In this document: one piece after another, positions 53,971 to 62,063 of the stretch
How positions within the stretch are numbered: position 1 is the first letter of the stretch
Layout of the letters: the number at the start of each line of letters is the position of its first letter
Source: Flavisphingomonas formosensis
GTDB lineage: Bacteria > Pseudomonadota > Alphaproteobacteria > Sphingomonadales > Sphingomonadaceae
Assembly: GCF_009755815.1 (NCBI RefSeq)
Contig: NZ_WRPK01000009.1
Location: 248,001-312,000 of the forward strand
Reading direction: 5' to 3'
Length of the DNA: 64,000 bases
Program-made: the position numbers and the translations under genes
The notes under the pieces: generated by a model
The model's database searches: none
What the model was told of the DNA's origin: nothing
Seen by the model: the letters and a program-made list of their open reading frames with translations, nothing else

Positions 53971-54464
53971 TCGACCACGGGCATGTGTGACGTCATCGCG
54001 CGCGCGGCGGCTCGAATGGCAATGAGAACTTCGTTGTGGGAGCCGCAGCGGCAGAGATTATATTTCAACGCCTGACGGATATCGTTGTCGCTCGGATCGG
54101 GGATCCGGCGGAGCAGCGCTGTCGCGGCCAGGATGATGCCATTGACGCAGTAGCCGCATTGGGTGGCACTCTCCGCGATGAAAGCAGCCTGGACAGGATG
54201 TGGCTGCTCAAGCGTACCGAGGCCTTCGAGAGTGACGATCTCGCACCCCTCCAGACCACCCACCGGCAGTATGCAGGAACGGGCCGTCTTTCCGTCGATC
54301 AGCACCGTACAGGCGCCGCACTGAGCCAATCCACAGCCATATTTGGGGCCGTTCAACTGCAGGTCGTTGCGCAAGACGTGCAGCAGCAGCGCACCTGAGC
54401 AAACCGCCAACTGGTGCGTGGCGCCGTTGACGGTGAGACGAAGCGGGCCCGTGCGCGGCGTCAC
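53967..54464 (-). CDS. nicA: Nicotinate hydroxylase small subunit, 2x[2Fe-2S]
   Basis: 165 residues from a GTG at 54464, inside the stop of the upstream hydrolase gene (GTGA). The plant-type cluster motif is YGCGLAQCGACTVLIDGK with the fourth Cys in ARSC, and the second cluster is bound by TQCGYCVNG and LCRCG. This is the iron-sulfur subunit of the xanthine-oxidase-family hydroxylase; it links the molybdenum centre to the cytochrome tail of NicB. No FAD subunit gene is present, as expected for the NicAB type. Confidence 0.94.
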   Translation of the reverse strand: MTPRTGPLRLTVNGATHQLAVCSGALLLHVLRNDLQLNGPKYGCGLAQCGACTVLIDGKTARSCILPVGGLEGCEIVTLEGLGTLEQPHPVQAAFIAESATQCGYCVNGIILAATALLRRIPDPSDNDIRQALKYNLCRCGSHNEVLIAIRAAARAMTSHMPVVE

Positions 54465-55477
54465 GGTCGAACTGCCAGGATATCGCGCACCGCCTGTTCC
54501 ACGAAAGCGATGTCGGCAGGATCGGTACCCGGGGCGCCCGCGCGGTGGCCCCAGATTGAGGGGATGATCCGCAGCTCGGCATTCGGCATATGGCTGACCT
54601 CGATCTCGCTGTCTTCGGGCGGGAAGTAGAGGTCGGTCTTCGATGGCATGACGATAGCCCTGGCCGTGATCGCGCCCAATGCCCCCTCGTAGTCACCGTT
54701 ATAAAGTTCGTTGCGAGAGAGGTCCGCGCTCTGCCATGTTGCAACCTGGGTCAGCACGTCGTTGGCGTCGACTGTTACGGCCGGCTGCGCGCGATCGAGA
54801 TATTCCCGGGTGGTGGCGAAACCCGCCTTCAGATGCAGCTCTTCGCGATAAAACGCCTGCGATGCGGCCCAGCTGTCGAAGACGAGCTGTAAGCGTTCGA
54901 AAGCCAAGGTCAGCGGTTGCCCGTACGCCCCGCCGTTAAATTCCGGATCGGAGGTTACGGCCATTTTTACATTTTCGAGGAAGATATAGTTATGGTGGGC
55001 GGTGCGGGCCGATCCCACGAAGGGTAGCAGCCTCTCGACCTTGTCGGGATAATAGGCCGCCCATTGAAAGACGATTTGGGCGCCCATCGAGCGGCCGATC
55101 GCCAGATGGAGGCGATCGACTCCGAATTTCTCCGTCATCAGCCGGCGCTGGGCTTTCACATTGTCCAGTACCGACACGTAGGGGAAGTGCGATCCGTCGA
55201 ACGGGGCGGGCGTGTTGCTGGGTGACGAAGAATGGCCGTTGCCGATGATGTTGACCACCACGATGAAATATTGGGTGGGATCTAGCGGCTTTCCCGGCCC
55301 GATGATCCAGCTGTTCAGCACATGGCTTCCGCCGAACCAGGTAGGGAACAGGATGGCGTTGGACTTGTCGGCGTTGAGTTTGCCATGGGTAATATAGGCC
55401 AGCCTCAGACCCGGGATCGTCACTCCGCCTTCAACTGCGGTTGCGCCCAGTTCGAAGATGTCCGCTGCCATGCTCAT
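54461..55477 (-). CDS. MetX-like alpha/beta hydrolase, candidate N-formylmaleamate deformylase
   Basis: 338 residues from the ATG at 55477, which overlaps the amidase stop (ATGA); longer in-frame starts lie within the amidase gene. The sequence resembles homoserine O-acetyltransferase-fold hydrolases: PTWFGGSHVLNSWIIGPGKP, YFIVVVNIIGNGHSSSPSNT, nucleophile elbow LAIGRSMGAQIVFQWA, acid in VMPSKTDLYFPPEDSE and His in SIWGHRAGAPG. The catalytic triad is complete. It sits in the nicAB operon, so a step after ring opening, such as removing formate from N-formylmaleamate, is plausible. The Pseudomonas enzyme for that step (NicD) is a different alpha/beta hydrolase subgroup. Confidence 0.8.
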   Translation of the reverse strand: MSMAADIFELGATAVEGGVTIPGLRLAYITHGKLNADKSNAILFPTWFGGSHVLNSWIIGPGKPLDPTQYFIVVVNIIGNGHSSSPSNTPAPFDGSHFPYVSVLDNVKAQRRLMTEKFGVDRLHLAIGRSMGAQIVFQWAAYYPDKVERLLPFVGSARTAHHNYIFLENVKMAVTSDPEFNGGAYGQPLTLAFERLQLVFDSWAASQAFYREELHLKAGFATTREYLDRAQPAVTVDANDVLTQVATWQSADLSRNELYNGDYEGALGAITARAIVMPSKTDLYFPPEDSEIEVSHMPNAELRIIPSIWGHRAGAPGTDPADIAFVEQAVRDILAVRP

Positions 55478-56760
55478 GCGGCCTTCAATGCATCTTCGAG
55501 AAAAGCGGCGGCGGACAGCGTTCTGGCATCCTCGCCGGGGCGACCGATCACCTGGACGCCGATCGGCATATTGTTGGGGCCGAGGCCGGCGGGCACGGTC
55601 ACGCAGGGGGCATGCAACATGCTCCACATGCAGTTGAAGCTGGCGTCACCGGTCTTTTCGAGGCCCAGTGGCGCCTCGCCCGGCGACGGCGGTGTTATCA
55701 GTACGTCGGCATCCCCGAACAGGAGGTCGATGTTGGCGCGAGCCCAGGCTATGCGCTTGACACCGTCGTCGTAGCGCTCGGGCGTGGCCGTTCGCAGACA
55801 GGCTTCGATCATCTCGATGGACCTGGGGTGGAGCTTGTCCGGGAGAAACCGATATTCGTAGTAAAGAGCGCGTGACACCTCCCATTCCATGACCATGGCG
55901 AAGGTTTGGAGCAACCGGTCGAACCCATTCACCAGCGGCTTTTCGGTTACGCAGACGCCCTTGGTCGAAAGCGCGGCGATGGCGCGCTGCAGAGCGATTT
56001 CCGCCTCCGGCTGCGCCACTGGCCAAGCCTCGCTGCGGTAAAGGATCACTTTCGGAGTCGACAGCGCATCGGGAATTGTCAGCCTGGGGCGACCTCCCAC
56101 CACCGATGTGAAGAGGGCGACATCGCGGACATCCTTGGCCATCACGCCGATAGTGTCGAAGGAATTGGCGAGAGGCTTTGTGCCCGTACGCTCGATGACG
56201 TCGTAAGTCGGTTTGTAGGCGACGACTCCGCAAAAGGATGCAGGGCGAATGGTGGAGCCCGCAGTCTGCGTACCAAGCGCCACCTGCACCATGCCGCCGC
56301 CGATAGCCGCCGCCGATCCGCTGGATGAGCCGCCGGGCGTGCGGGCAAGGTCGAAAGGATTCCGGGTCTTTCCTGGTGCGGCCGCCGCGAATTCCGTGGA
56401 AACCGTCTTTCCCAGCAGCAGCGCGCCGGCTTTCCTGAACTGGGCGACGACCGCCGCATCAGATCGTGGGCGGTGTCCCACATAGGCTTTGGAGCCATAA
56501 GTGGTCGGCATATCGACAGTGTCGATCACATCCTTGACGCCGACGAGCATGCCTTTCAGCGGACCTACATCAGGCGCGGCGTCGATCGCCTTTGCCATCA
56601 TGATGGCGTGGTCCGGATCGAGGTGCTGCCAAGCCTCGATGTCGGGTTCGACGACGGCGATGTGGTCCAGATAGGTTCGCGTCAGGGTCTCGACCGTCAG
56701 GTCGCCCTTTGCGACCCGCGCAATGGTTTCGCATGCGGTGAGTTCGAGGAGTTTCTGCAT
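55474..56760 (-). CDS. Amidase-signature enzyme, candidate maleamate amidohydrolase
   Basis: 428 residues from the ATG at 56760 (GGGAA upstream). Amidase-signature features are the catalytic Lys in GMLVGVKDVIDTVDMP, the Gly/Ser stretch RTPGGSSSGSAAAIGGGMVQ, and the cis-Ser and nucleophile Ser in ALGTQTAGSTIRPASFCG. It hydrolyses a linear amide through a Ser-Ser-Lys triad. It is the first gene of amidase-hydrolase-nicA-nicB, all with 4-base overlaps. The pathway needs an amidase for maleamate, and the isochorismatase-type protein here looks like nicotinamidase, so this one may do that step. Hydrolysis of an imported nicotinoyl amide is the alternative. Confidence 0.85.
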   Translation of the reverse strand: MQKLLELTACETIARVAKGDLTVETLTRTYLDHIAVVEPDIEAWQHLDPDHAIMMAKAIDAAPDVGPLKGMLVGVKDVIDTVDMPTTYGSKAYVGHRPRSDAAVVAQFRKAGALLLGKTVSTEFAAAAPGKTRNPFDLARTPGGSSSGSAAAIGGGMVQVALGTQTAGSTIRPASFCGVVAYKPTYDVIERTGTKPLANSFDTIGVMAKDVRDVALFTSVVGGRPRLTIPDALSTPKVILYRSEAWPVAQPEAEIALQRAIAALSTKGVCVTEKPLVNGFDRLLQTFAMVMEWEVSRALYYEYRFLPDKLHPRSIEMIEACLRTATPERYDDGVKRIAWARANIDLLFGDADVLITPPSPGEAPLGLEKTGDASFNCMWSMLHAPCVTVPAGLGPNNMPIGVQVIGRPGEDARTLSAAAFLEDALKAA

Positions 56761-56953
56761 GGCAATTCCCGACCTGAACGCCGCTTGGCACAAGCCACGC
56801 AGCGGTCTGCAAGATGTGCAGACCGCCCAACGAAACGAGTTGGGGGCATGAGTGTCAATGAACGCGAGCCGCTAAGCAACCAGAAATCAAGCTTATGAAA
56901 TCTTCGCTGTAGCGTCGAAAATTTATTCCCATTCCTTGTCAAATTGTTGGCGA

Positions 56954-56969
56954 AATCAGACTCGTGATT
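56954..56969. promoter_or_regulatory. Candidate operator AATCA-N6-TGATT between amidase and nicX genes
   Basis: AATCA-GACTCG-TGATT is a perfect 5-bp inverted repeat with the same ATCA-N6-TGAT core as the sites at 46647-46692 and 49152-49165. It lies in the 298-base divergent region between the amidase-nicAB operon and nicX, where one site could serve both. Confidence 0.6.
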
Positions 56970-57058
56970 GGAGCATCAGGAGCCTCCGCTTAGGCTGATT
57001 GCTGGCCCGCGGCGTCGATGTGCGGCTCTGGTGCATTGATCTTGATGGAGCTCCAACG

Positions 57059-58099
57059 ATGGTGGATTCCGATCTGGTGGCGACGTTCAAGACGGAATTG
57101 CAGCTGTGCGGAGTCAAGCCGGGGACCACGGTTGCCGCGCTGTCCGAAGGGCTGGTCCGGCAGGAGTATGCCCAAGCCACGCTGCTTGCCTCACGTGAAC
57201 TTGGCGCCGATGTTTTTCACGTCAATCTGCCGCCGCGCGAAGGTCCATCCAGCGCCATGGTGGGCAATCGACCGGTCGTCGAGATGCTGAAGAATGCCGA
57301 TCTCGTCATGGATTTCATGAGCCTGTTGTTCAGCCATGAACAGAACGAGATACTGGCAAGCGGCACGCGTATGCTTATGGTGCAGGAGCCTTTGCATGTC
57401 CTGAAGGCGCTTGCTCCGTCGAAAGACCTGCGCCGGCGGGTAGAATTCGCCGGCGAGCTTCTGACAAACGCCAGGGAGTTGCGCTTCACCTCGCCCACCG
57501 GCACGGACATAAGCTATAAGCTCAACCAATATCCGGTGCTCACCGAATATGGTTATACCGATACGCCTGGGCGTTGGGATCACTGGCCGTCCGGTTTCCT
57601 GCTCACCAGCGGCGATGACGATGGAGTGGACGGCACTGTCGTGCTGTCGCCCGGCGACATCTCGATGGTTTTCGCCAGCTATTTCACGTCACCCGTGACG
57701 CTGACGGTCAAGAAGGGCTATGTCACCGATATTGCCGGCGACGGTCTCGATGCTAACCTGCTCCGAGGCTATATAGAGAGCTTCAACGATGAACGCGCTT
57801 ACGGCGTCAGCCATATCGGCTGGGGCCTGAACGAAAAGGCCACCTGGCACAATCTTGGGCTCACCCGGAATGCCCTCTCACCGGCGATGAACGGATATCC
57901 GGAGATCGGCGTCAACGCACTCGCCTTTTACGGCAATGTATTGTTTTCGCTCGGGCCGAATACGGAGGTGGGCGGTAAAAACGACACGCACTGTCATATC
58001 GATCTGCCGATGCGTAACTGCAGTCTGTCGCTCGACGGCCAGCCGATAGTGGAGCGCGGCCGGATTGTCGTTGAAGAGATGAAGGTTCCGGGGTTTTGA
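57059..58099 (+). CDS. nicX: 2,5-dihydroxypyridine 5,6-dioxygenase
   Basis: 346 residues from the ATG at 57059, with GGAG 8 bases upstream. NicX is a mononuclear-iron ring-cleaving enzyme of leucyl-aminopeptidase-like (M29) fold that turns 2,5-dihydroxypyridine into N-formylmaleamate. Matching stretches include YGYTDTPGRWDHWPSGFLLT, YGVSHIGWGL, LGPNTEVGGK and HCHIDLPMRNC. The iron ligands known in Pseudomonas (two His and an Asp) correspond to His252, His313 and Asp315. Between the first two ligands there are about eight extra residues (around SPAMNGYPEIG). The gene ends four bases from the convergent transporter ATPase gene. Confidence 0.94.
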   Translation: MVDSDLVATFKTELQLCGVKPGTTVAALSEGLVRQEYAQATLLASRELGADVFHVNLPPREGPSSAMVGNRPVVEMLKNADLVMDFMSLLFSHEQNEILASGTRMLMVQEPLHVLKALAPSKDLRRRVEFAGELLTNARELRFTSPTGTDISYKLNQYPVLTEYGYTDTPGRWDHWPSGFLLTSGDDDGVDGTVVLSPGDISMVFASYFTSPVTLTVKKGYVTDIAGDGLDANLLRGYIESFNDERAYGVSHIGWGLNEKATWHNLGLTRNALSPAMNGYPEIGVNALAFYGNVLFSLGPNTEVGGKNDTHCHIDLPMRNCSLSLDGQPIVERGRIVVEEMKVPGF

Positions 58100-58103
58100 A
58101 CGA

Positions 58104-59117
58104 TCATCCAAGCCGGCAGGCGACGGCTGAGACCGGCAGCTGGGTGCAGGCGGCCATATGCGTCTGGCTCAGGCTGACACTTGGGGGCTGCGCCATCTGG
58201 CATGTGGTCTGCACGGCGGGGCAACGCGGGGAAAAAGAACAGCCCTGGGGCAGAGCGCGCAAATCGGGTGGAGCGCCTTGGATGGTGGTCAGGGTCTGAC
58301 CGCGCATGCCTGCGTGGACCGTCGCCTTCAACATGGCGCGCGTGTAGGGATGGCTCGCGTTGAGCAGCACATCCTCGGCTGATCCCGTCTCGACGAAACG
58401 ACCAGCATACATCACCGCCACTCGGTCTGAGATTTCAGCAGCTACGCCCATGTCATGCGTGACGAAGATCAACGCCATGTCGAGCTCCCGTTGCAGCTTG
58501 CGCAGCAGCAACAGGATCTGGATCTGGACGGTGGCGTCAAGCGCCGTGGTGGGTTCGTCGGCAAGCAGGACGCTGGGGCGGCAGGCGAGCGCCAGCGCGA
58601 TCATCGCACGCTGCCGCATACCGCCGGACATTTCATGCGGGAAATTTCTCAGCCGCCGCTCCGCCGATGGAATGGAGACGAGATCGAGCATTTCCTTGGC
58701 CCGGGAGTGGGCTTCGGCATAGCTCGCATCTTCGTGCCGTAGCACTGTCTCGATGATCTGCTCGCCGATCGTATAGACGGGATCGAACGCAGTGGACGGT
58801 TCCTGGAAAATCATCGAGATGTCCCGACCTCGCATGGCCGATCGTGTCTCGTCATCGAGTTGGGTCATATCGACGCCGTTGATGCGGATCGAGCCTCCCA
58901 GCCGGGCGGAGTTGGAGTTGAGACCCAAAAGCGCGCGAAGCATGACCGATTTTCCCGAGCCGCTTTCGCCTATGATGGTCAACACCTCACCGCGGGCGAG
59001 ATCATAGGAGACGCCATTCACGGCGCTGATGGTGGCACCGTTACGCGCGAAGGCCACGGTCAGATCCCGCACGCTTACGGCCGGTGTAGGGGTGGGGGTG
59101 GCACATGCTGTCATCAT
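58104..59117 (-). CDS. Oligopeptide-type ABC transporter ATPase (DppD/OppD)
   Basis: 337 residues. Walker A is TIIGESGSGKSVMLR near residue 50, the signature is HEMSGGMRQRAMIALALA, Walker B is VLLADEPTTALDATVQIQ and the switch His is in FVTHDMGV. The C-terminal extension has the Cys-rich CSFSPRCPAVQTTCQ block that in DppD/OppD proteins binds an iron-sulfur cluster. It is the last gene of the leftward permease operon and starts within four bases of the preceding gene's end. Confidence 0.92.
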   Translation of the reverse strand: MMTACATPTPTPAVSVRDLTVAFARNGATISAVNGVSYDLARGEVLTIIGESGSGKSVMLRALLGLNSNSARLGGSIRINGVDMTQLDDETRSAMRGRDISMIFQEPSTAFDPVYTIGEQIIETVLRHEDASYAEAHSRAKEMLDLVSIPSAERRLRNFPHEMSGGMRQRAMIALALACRPSVLLADEPTTALDATVQIQILLLLRKLQRELDMALIFVTHDMGVAAEISDRVAVMYAGRFVETGSAEDVLLNASHPYTRAMLKATVHAGMRGQTLTTIQGAPPDLRALPQGCSFSPRCPAVQTTCQMAQPPSVSLSQTHMAACTQLPVSAVACRLG

Positions 59118-60169
59118 ATGGGCGCTCGCGAGTGACCCGAACCGGGCTGTTGCATGAGGCAGGCGACGCTATGGTCGCCGTTATCGAGTGGTTTCAGGGT
59201 TGGTGCCATCTGTCCGCAGACGCCTTCGGCGAACTCACAGCGCGTGCGGAAGCGGCAGCCGGACGGCGGATTGATCGGGTTTGGCGGATCGCCTGTGATC
59301 GGCGGCACGAGCGTGCGCTTGCGGGGATCGTGGCTCGGCTTGGAAGCCAGCAACGCCCGCGTGTAGGGATGTTTTGGGTCGCCATAAACCTGATCGACAG
59401 GGCCGATTTCCACAATACGTCCCAGATACATGACCATCATGCGATCGGAGATATATTCCACGACGTTGAGATCATGGCTGATGAAAACATAAGTAAGCTT
59501 TAGCTCCGCTTTCAGGCTGTTCAGAAGGTTCAGAATTTGAGCCTCGATCGATTTGTCCAGTGCCGATACGGCCTCATCAAGGATCAGCAGGCGAGGCTCG
59601 AGCGCGAGCGCACGGGCGATGTTGACACGCTGCCGCTGACCGCCAGAAAGCTCGTGTGGATAGCGATGGCGATATTGGGCAGGTGTCAGCCCGACGCGCT
59701 CCAGAAGATCGTCGACCTTTGCCGCAACCATGTTGCGAGGCTCGCCGCGCATTCGACGCGCAAAGCCGATGCAATCCGCAATCGTCATGCGCGGGTTCAG
59801 TGAGGCATGGCTGTCCTGGAAAACCATCTGCATCTGGCGGCGCAGTTCGGCCGTCGTGATGCCGGTATGGCCAAGCGGATCGCCATCGAAGATCAGTTCG
59901 TGGCGGTCGGCTTTCAGTATCTGCATGAGAAGGCGAGCCATGGTGGATTTGCCGCAGCCGCTCTCGCCGACGACGCCCAGAACCTCGCCCTTCATGACAT
60001 CGAACGATAGGTCGTCAACGGCCTGGACGACACCGGTGCGCCGGCCCATCAAACCGGATCGGATCGGGAAATGCTTGGTAAGGCCGCGAACGATCAGCAA
60101 CGGCTGCAGTGGACCGCCGCGATCGCGCGAGGCGGCAGCCGGATCGGCGTGCAGGGGGGCGTCAGCCAT
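59114..60169 (-). CDS. Oligopeptide-type ABC transporter ATPase (DppF/OppF)
   Basis: 351 residues. Walker A GVVGESGCGKSTMARLLMQI, Q-loop MVFQDSHASLNPRMTI, signature HELSGGQRQRVNIARALAL, Walker B LLILDEAVSALDKSIEAQ and switch FISHDLNVV. The usual DEPVSALD is DEAVSALD here. The C-terminus has a CRFRTRCEFAEGVCG block like its partner. It pairs with the neighbouring ATPase to drive the permease encoded just upstream. Confidence 0.92.
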   Translation of the reverse strand: MADAPLHADPAAASRDRGGPLQPLLIVRGLTKHFPIRSGLMGRRTGVVQAVDDLSFDVMKGEVLGVVGESGCGKSTMARLLMQILKADRHELIFDGDPLGHTGITTAELRRQMQMVFQDSHASLNPRMTIADCIGFARRMRGEPRNMVAAKVDDLLERVGLTPAQYRHRYPHELSGGQRQRVNIARALALEPRLLILDEAVSALDKSIEAQILNLLNSLKAELKLTYVFISHDLNVVEYISDRMMVMYLGRIVEIGPVDQVYGDPKHPYTRALLASKPSHDPRKRTLVPPITGDPPNPINPPSGCRFRTRCEFAEGVCGQMAPTLKPLDNGDHSVACLMQQPGSGHSRAPI

Positions 60170-61052
60170 CCTGCACGTCCATGGCGACGCGCAGTCCGTC
60201 GCTGATCACATTGAAGCATACCGACGTCACGAAGATCATCAGGCCGGGGAGAGCGGCCACCCATGGCTGGACGTAGATCGACTGGCGTAGGCTATTTAGC
60301 ATCTGGCCCCATTCGGGATTGGGCGGTGACATGCCGAGGCCCAGGAATGAAAGGCCCGCCGCCAGAATGATCGATAGCCCGGCGAGGCTTGAGGCGTAAA
60401 CCAGCACCGGCGCCTGGACGTTGGGCAGAACCTGATGAAGGATGATCCGGAAATCGGTGGCGCCACTGCATCGTGCGGCCTCGATATAATCCATGCCGCG
60501 GATGCGGGTGGTCGCCGTCTCGGTGATCCGAACGATGGATGGCGTGAAAACAATGCTGAGCGCTGCGATCGTGCTGAGCAGGCCGGGGCCTAAAACCGCA
60601 CATGCCGCGATCGCAAGCAGCACGGCCGGAAAGGCATAGAATATATCCATGGTGCGCATGATCAGCGCGTTGACGCGTCCGCCCGCATAGCCCGCGATAA
60701 CCCCCAGGCTGCCGCCGATCGCCAGCGCGATCAGCACCGGCGCTGCGCCGGATATCAGGGAGAGACGCGCCCCGTAGACGAGCCTAGTCCACATGTCCCG
60801 GCCAAGCTCGTCCGTGCCCAGCAAGTGACCATGGGTTCCGATCGGCTTCAGGCGCTCGAGCGCGTTTCCCGAATAGGGCTGGCCGTCGGTGACGTAAGGA
60901 GCGGCGATCGCCAGCATGACGATCAGCGCGGAAATGCCCATGGCTGTCATTGTGCCCTTGTCGCGCTTGAGACGGCTTACGACCCGATTGGATGGTCGCC
61001 GCGCGCGAACCGGCCTGACAGGCGGGACGGGCGGCGCGATGGGTTTGCTCAT
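60162..61052 (-). CDS. ABC transporter permease (DppC/OppC)
   Basis: 296 residues starting at the ATG 61052, which overlaps the oppB-like stop (ATGA). The first membrane segment is MGISALIVMLAIAAPYVTDG. HLLGTDELGRDMWTRLVYGA is the DppC family hallmark. The cytoplasmic loop RGMDYIEAARCSGATDFRII has the EAA motif that contacts the ATPases. LSFLGLGMSPPNPEWGQML is also typical. It forms the transmembrane channel with the next protein. Confidence 0.93.
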   Translation of the reverse strand: MSKPIAPPVPPVRPVRARRPSNRVVSRLKRDKGTMTAMGISALIVMLAIAAPYVTDGQPYSGNALERLKPIGTHGHLLGTDELGRDMWTRLVYGARLSLISGAAPVLIALAIGGSLGVIAGYAGGRVNALIMRTMDIFYAFPAVLLAIAACAVLGPGLLSTIAALSIVFTPSIVRITETATTRIRGMDYIEAARCSGATDFRIILHQVLPNVQAPVLVYASSLAGLSIILAAGLSFLGLGMSPPNPEWGQMLNSLRQSIYVQPWVAALPGLMIFVTSVCFNVISDGLRVAMDVQDG

Positions 61053-61990
61053 CGCCGCATCCGGGGATCGATGATCGCTTGGGCAGTGTCGACGCCCAGG
61101 TTCACGAGCACGAAGATAACCGACAGCAGAAGCACGGCGGCCTGGATCACGGGTATGTCGCCCGACAGTATCGCCTGGTTGAGGAGCTTGCCCGTCCCGG
61201 GCCAGTTGAAGACCAGATCGACCAGGATGGAGCCGCTGATCAGGTAACCGAATTGCAGGCCCATGACTGCAAGCACTTGAGGGGCCGTGTTCCGCACCAC
61301 ATGTTCGCGGATGACATCCATGCGCATGCCCTTGGCGACGAGTGCTGTCACGAACTCCTGCGACAATGCCTCGAGCGTAGCAGCCCTCACGATGCGACCG
61401 ACTACGCCCATCGGGATCAGCGACAGGGTAGCGATGGGCAGGATCATATGTCGCCATTGTTCCCAGTGCAGCGGCCAGCCTTCCGGGCCCATGCCCTGAG
61501 CCGGCACCCAGTTGAGATCGAAAGCGAAGATCGCAACCAGCAGAATGGCGAACCAGAAAGGCGGGACGCTGATTCCCGCAATGAAGAATAGCGAAAACAG
61601 GCTGTCCTGCCAGCGGCCCTTTTTGACGGCTGCCAGAGCCCCGAACAGGATACCGAGCAAAAAGCCAACAAGGGCAGCGAAGAAGGTGATCTGCAAGCTG
61701 TTCAGCAGGGCGGAGAAAAGCGCATCGCCGATCGGCCGACCGCTAACGAGCGAAACCCCGAAATTACCGTGCAGCACCTGATGCAGCCACAGCAGATATT
61801 GCTCCCACAAAGGCTTGTCGAGGCCGTCAATCTGCGCGATTTCTGCGCGCAGCGAAGGGGGCGAGCCCGGAGGGACCATGCTGTCGACGATGTTGCGCGG
61901 CATCATATGGATCAGGGCAAAGGTGATCAGCGAAATGCCGACCAATATCGGCATGACCTGGATGACCCGCCGGATCAGGAACTGAAGCAT
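61049..61990 (-). CDS. ABC transporter permease (DppB/OppB)
   Basis: 313 residues from the ATG at 61990; a frame extension to 62113 lies mostly in non-coding-like sequence. N-terminus LIRRVIQVMPILVGISLITF, FGVSLVSGRPIGDALFSALL, AGISVPPFWFAILLV and the EAA-type FVTALVAKGMRMDVIREHVV are as in DppB. Six membrane segments are visible. LVFNWPGTGKLLNQAILSGD is the conserved C-terminal block. The ribosome binding site is weak, perhaps because translation follows from the gene upstream. Confidence 0.9.
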   Translation of the reverse strand: MLQFLIRRVIQVMPILVGISLITFALIHMMPRNIVDSMVPPGSPPSLRAEIAQIDGLDKPLWEQYLLWLHQVLHGNFGVSLVSGRPIGDALFSALLNSLQITFFAALVGFLLGILFGALAAVKKGRWQDSLFSLFFIAGISVPPFWFAILLVAIFAFDLNWVPAQGMGPEGWPLHWEQWRHMILPIATLSLIPMGVVGRIVRAATLEALSQEFVTALVAKGMRMDVIREHVVRNTAPQVLAVMGLQFGYLISGSILVDLVFNWPGTGKLLNQAILSGDIPVIQAAVLLLSVIFVLVNLGVDTAQAIIDPRMRR

Positions 61991-62063
61991 AGCGGTTCGA
62001 TGATCGGGCAGCCGACGAGGAGCACGCCGTTGAAAATCTGATCTGTCGGAAGGACTGATCGGC

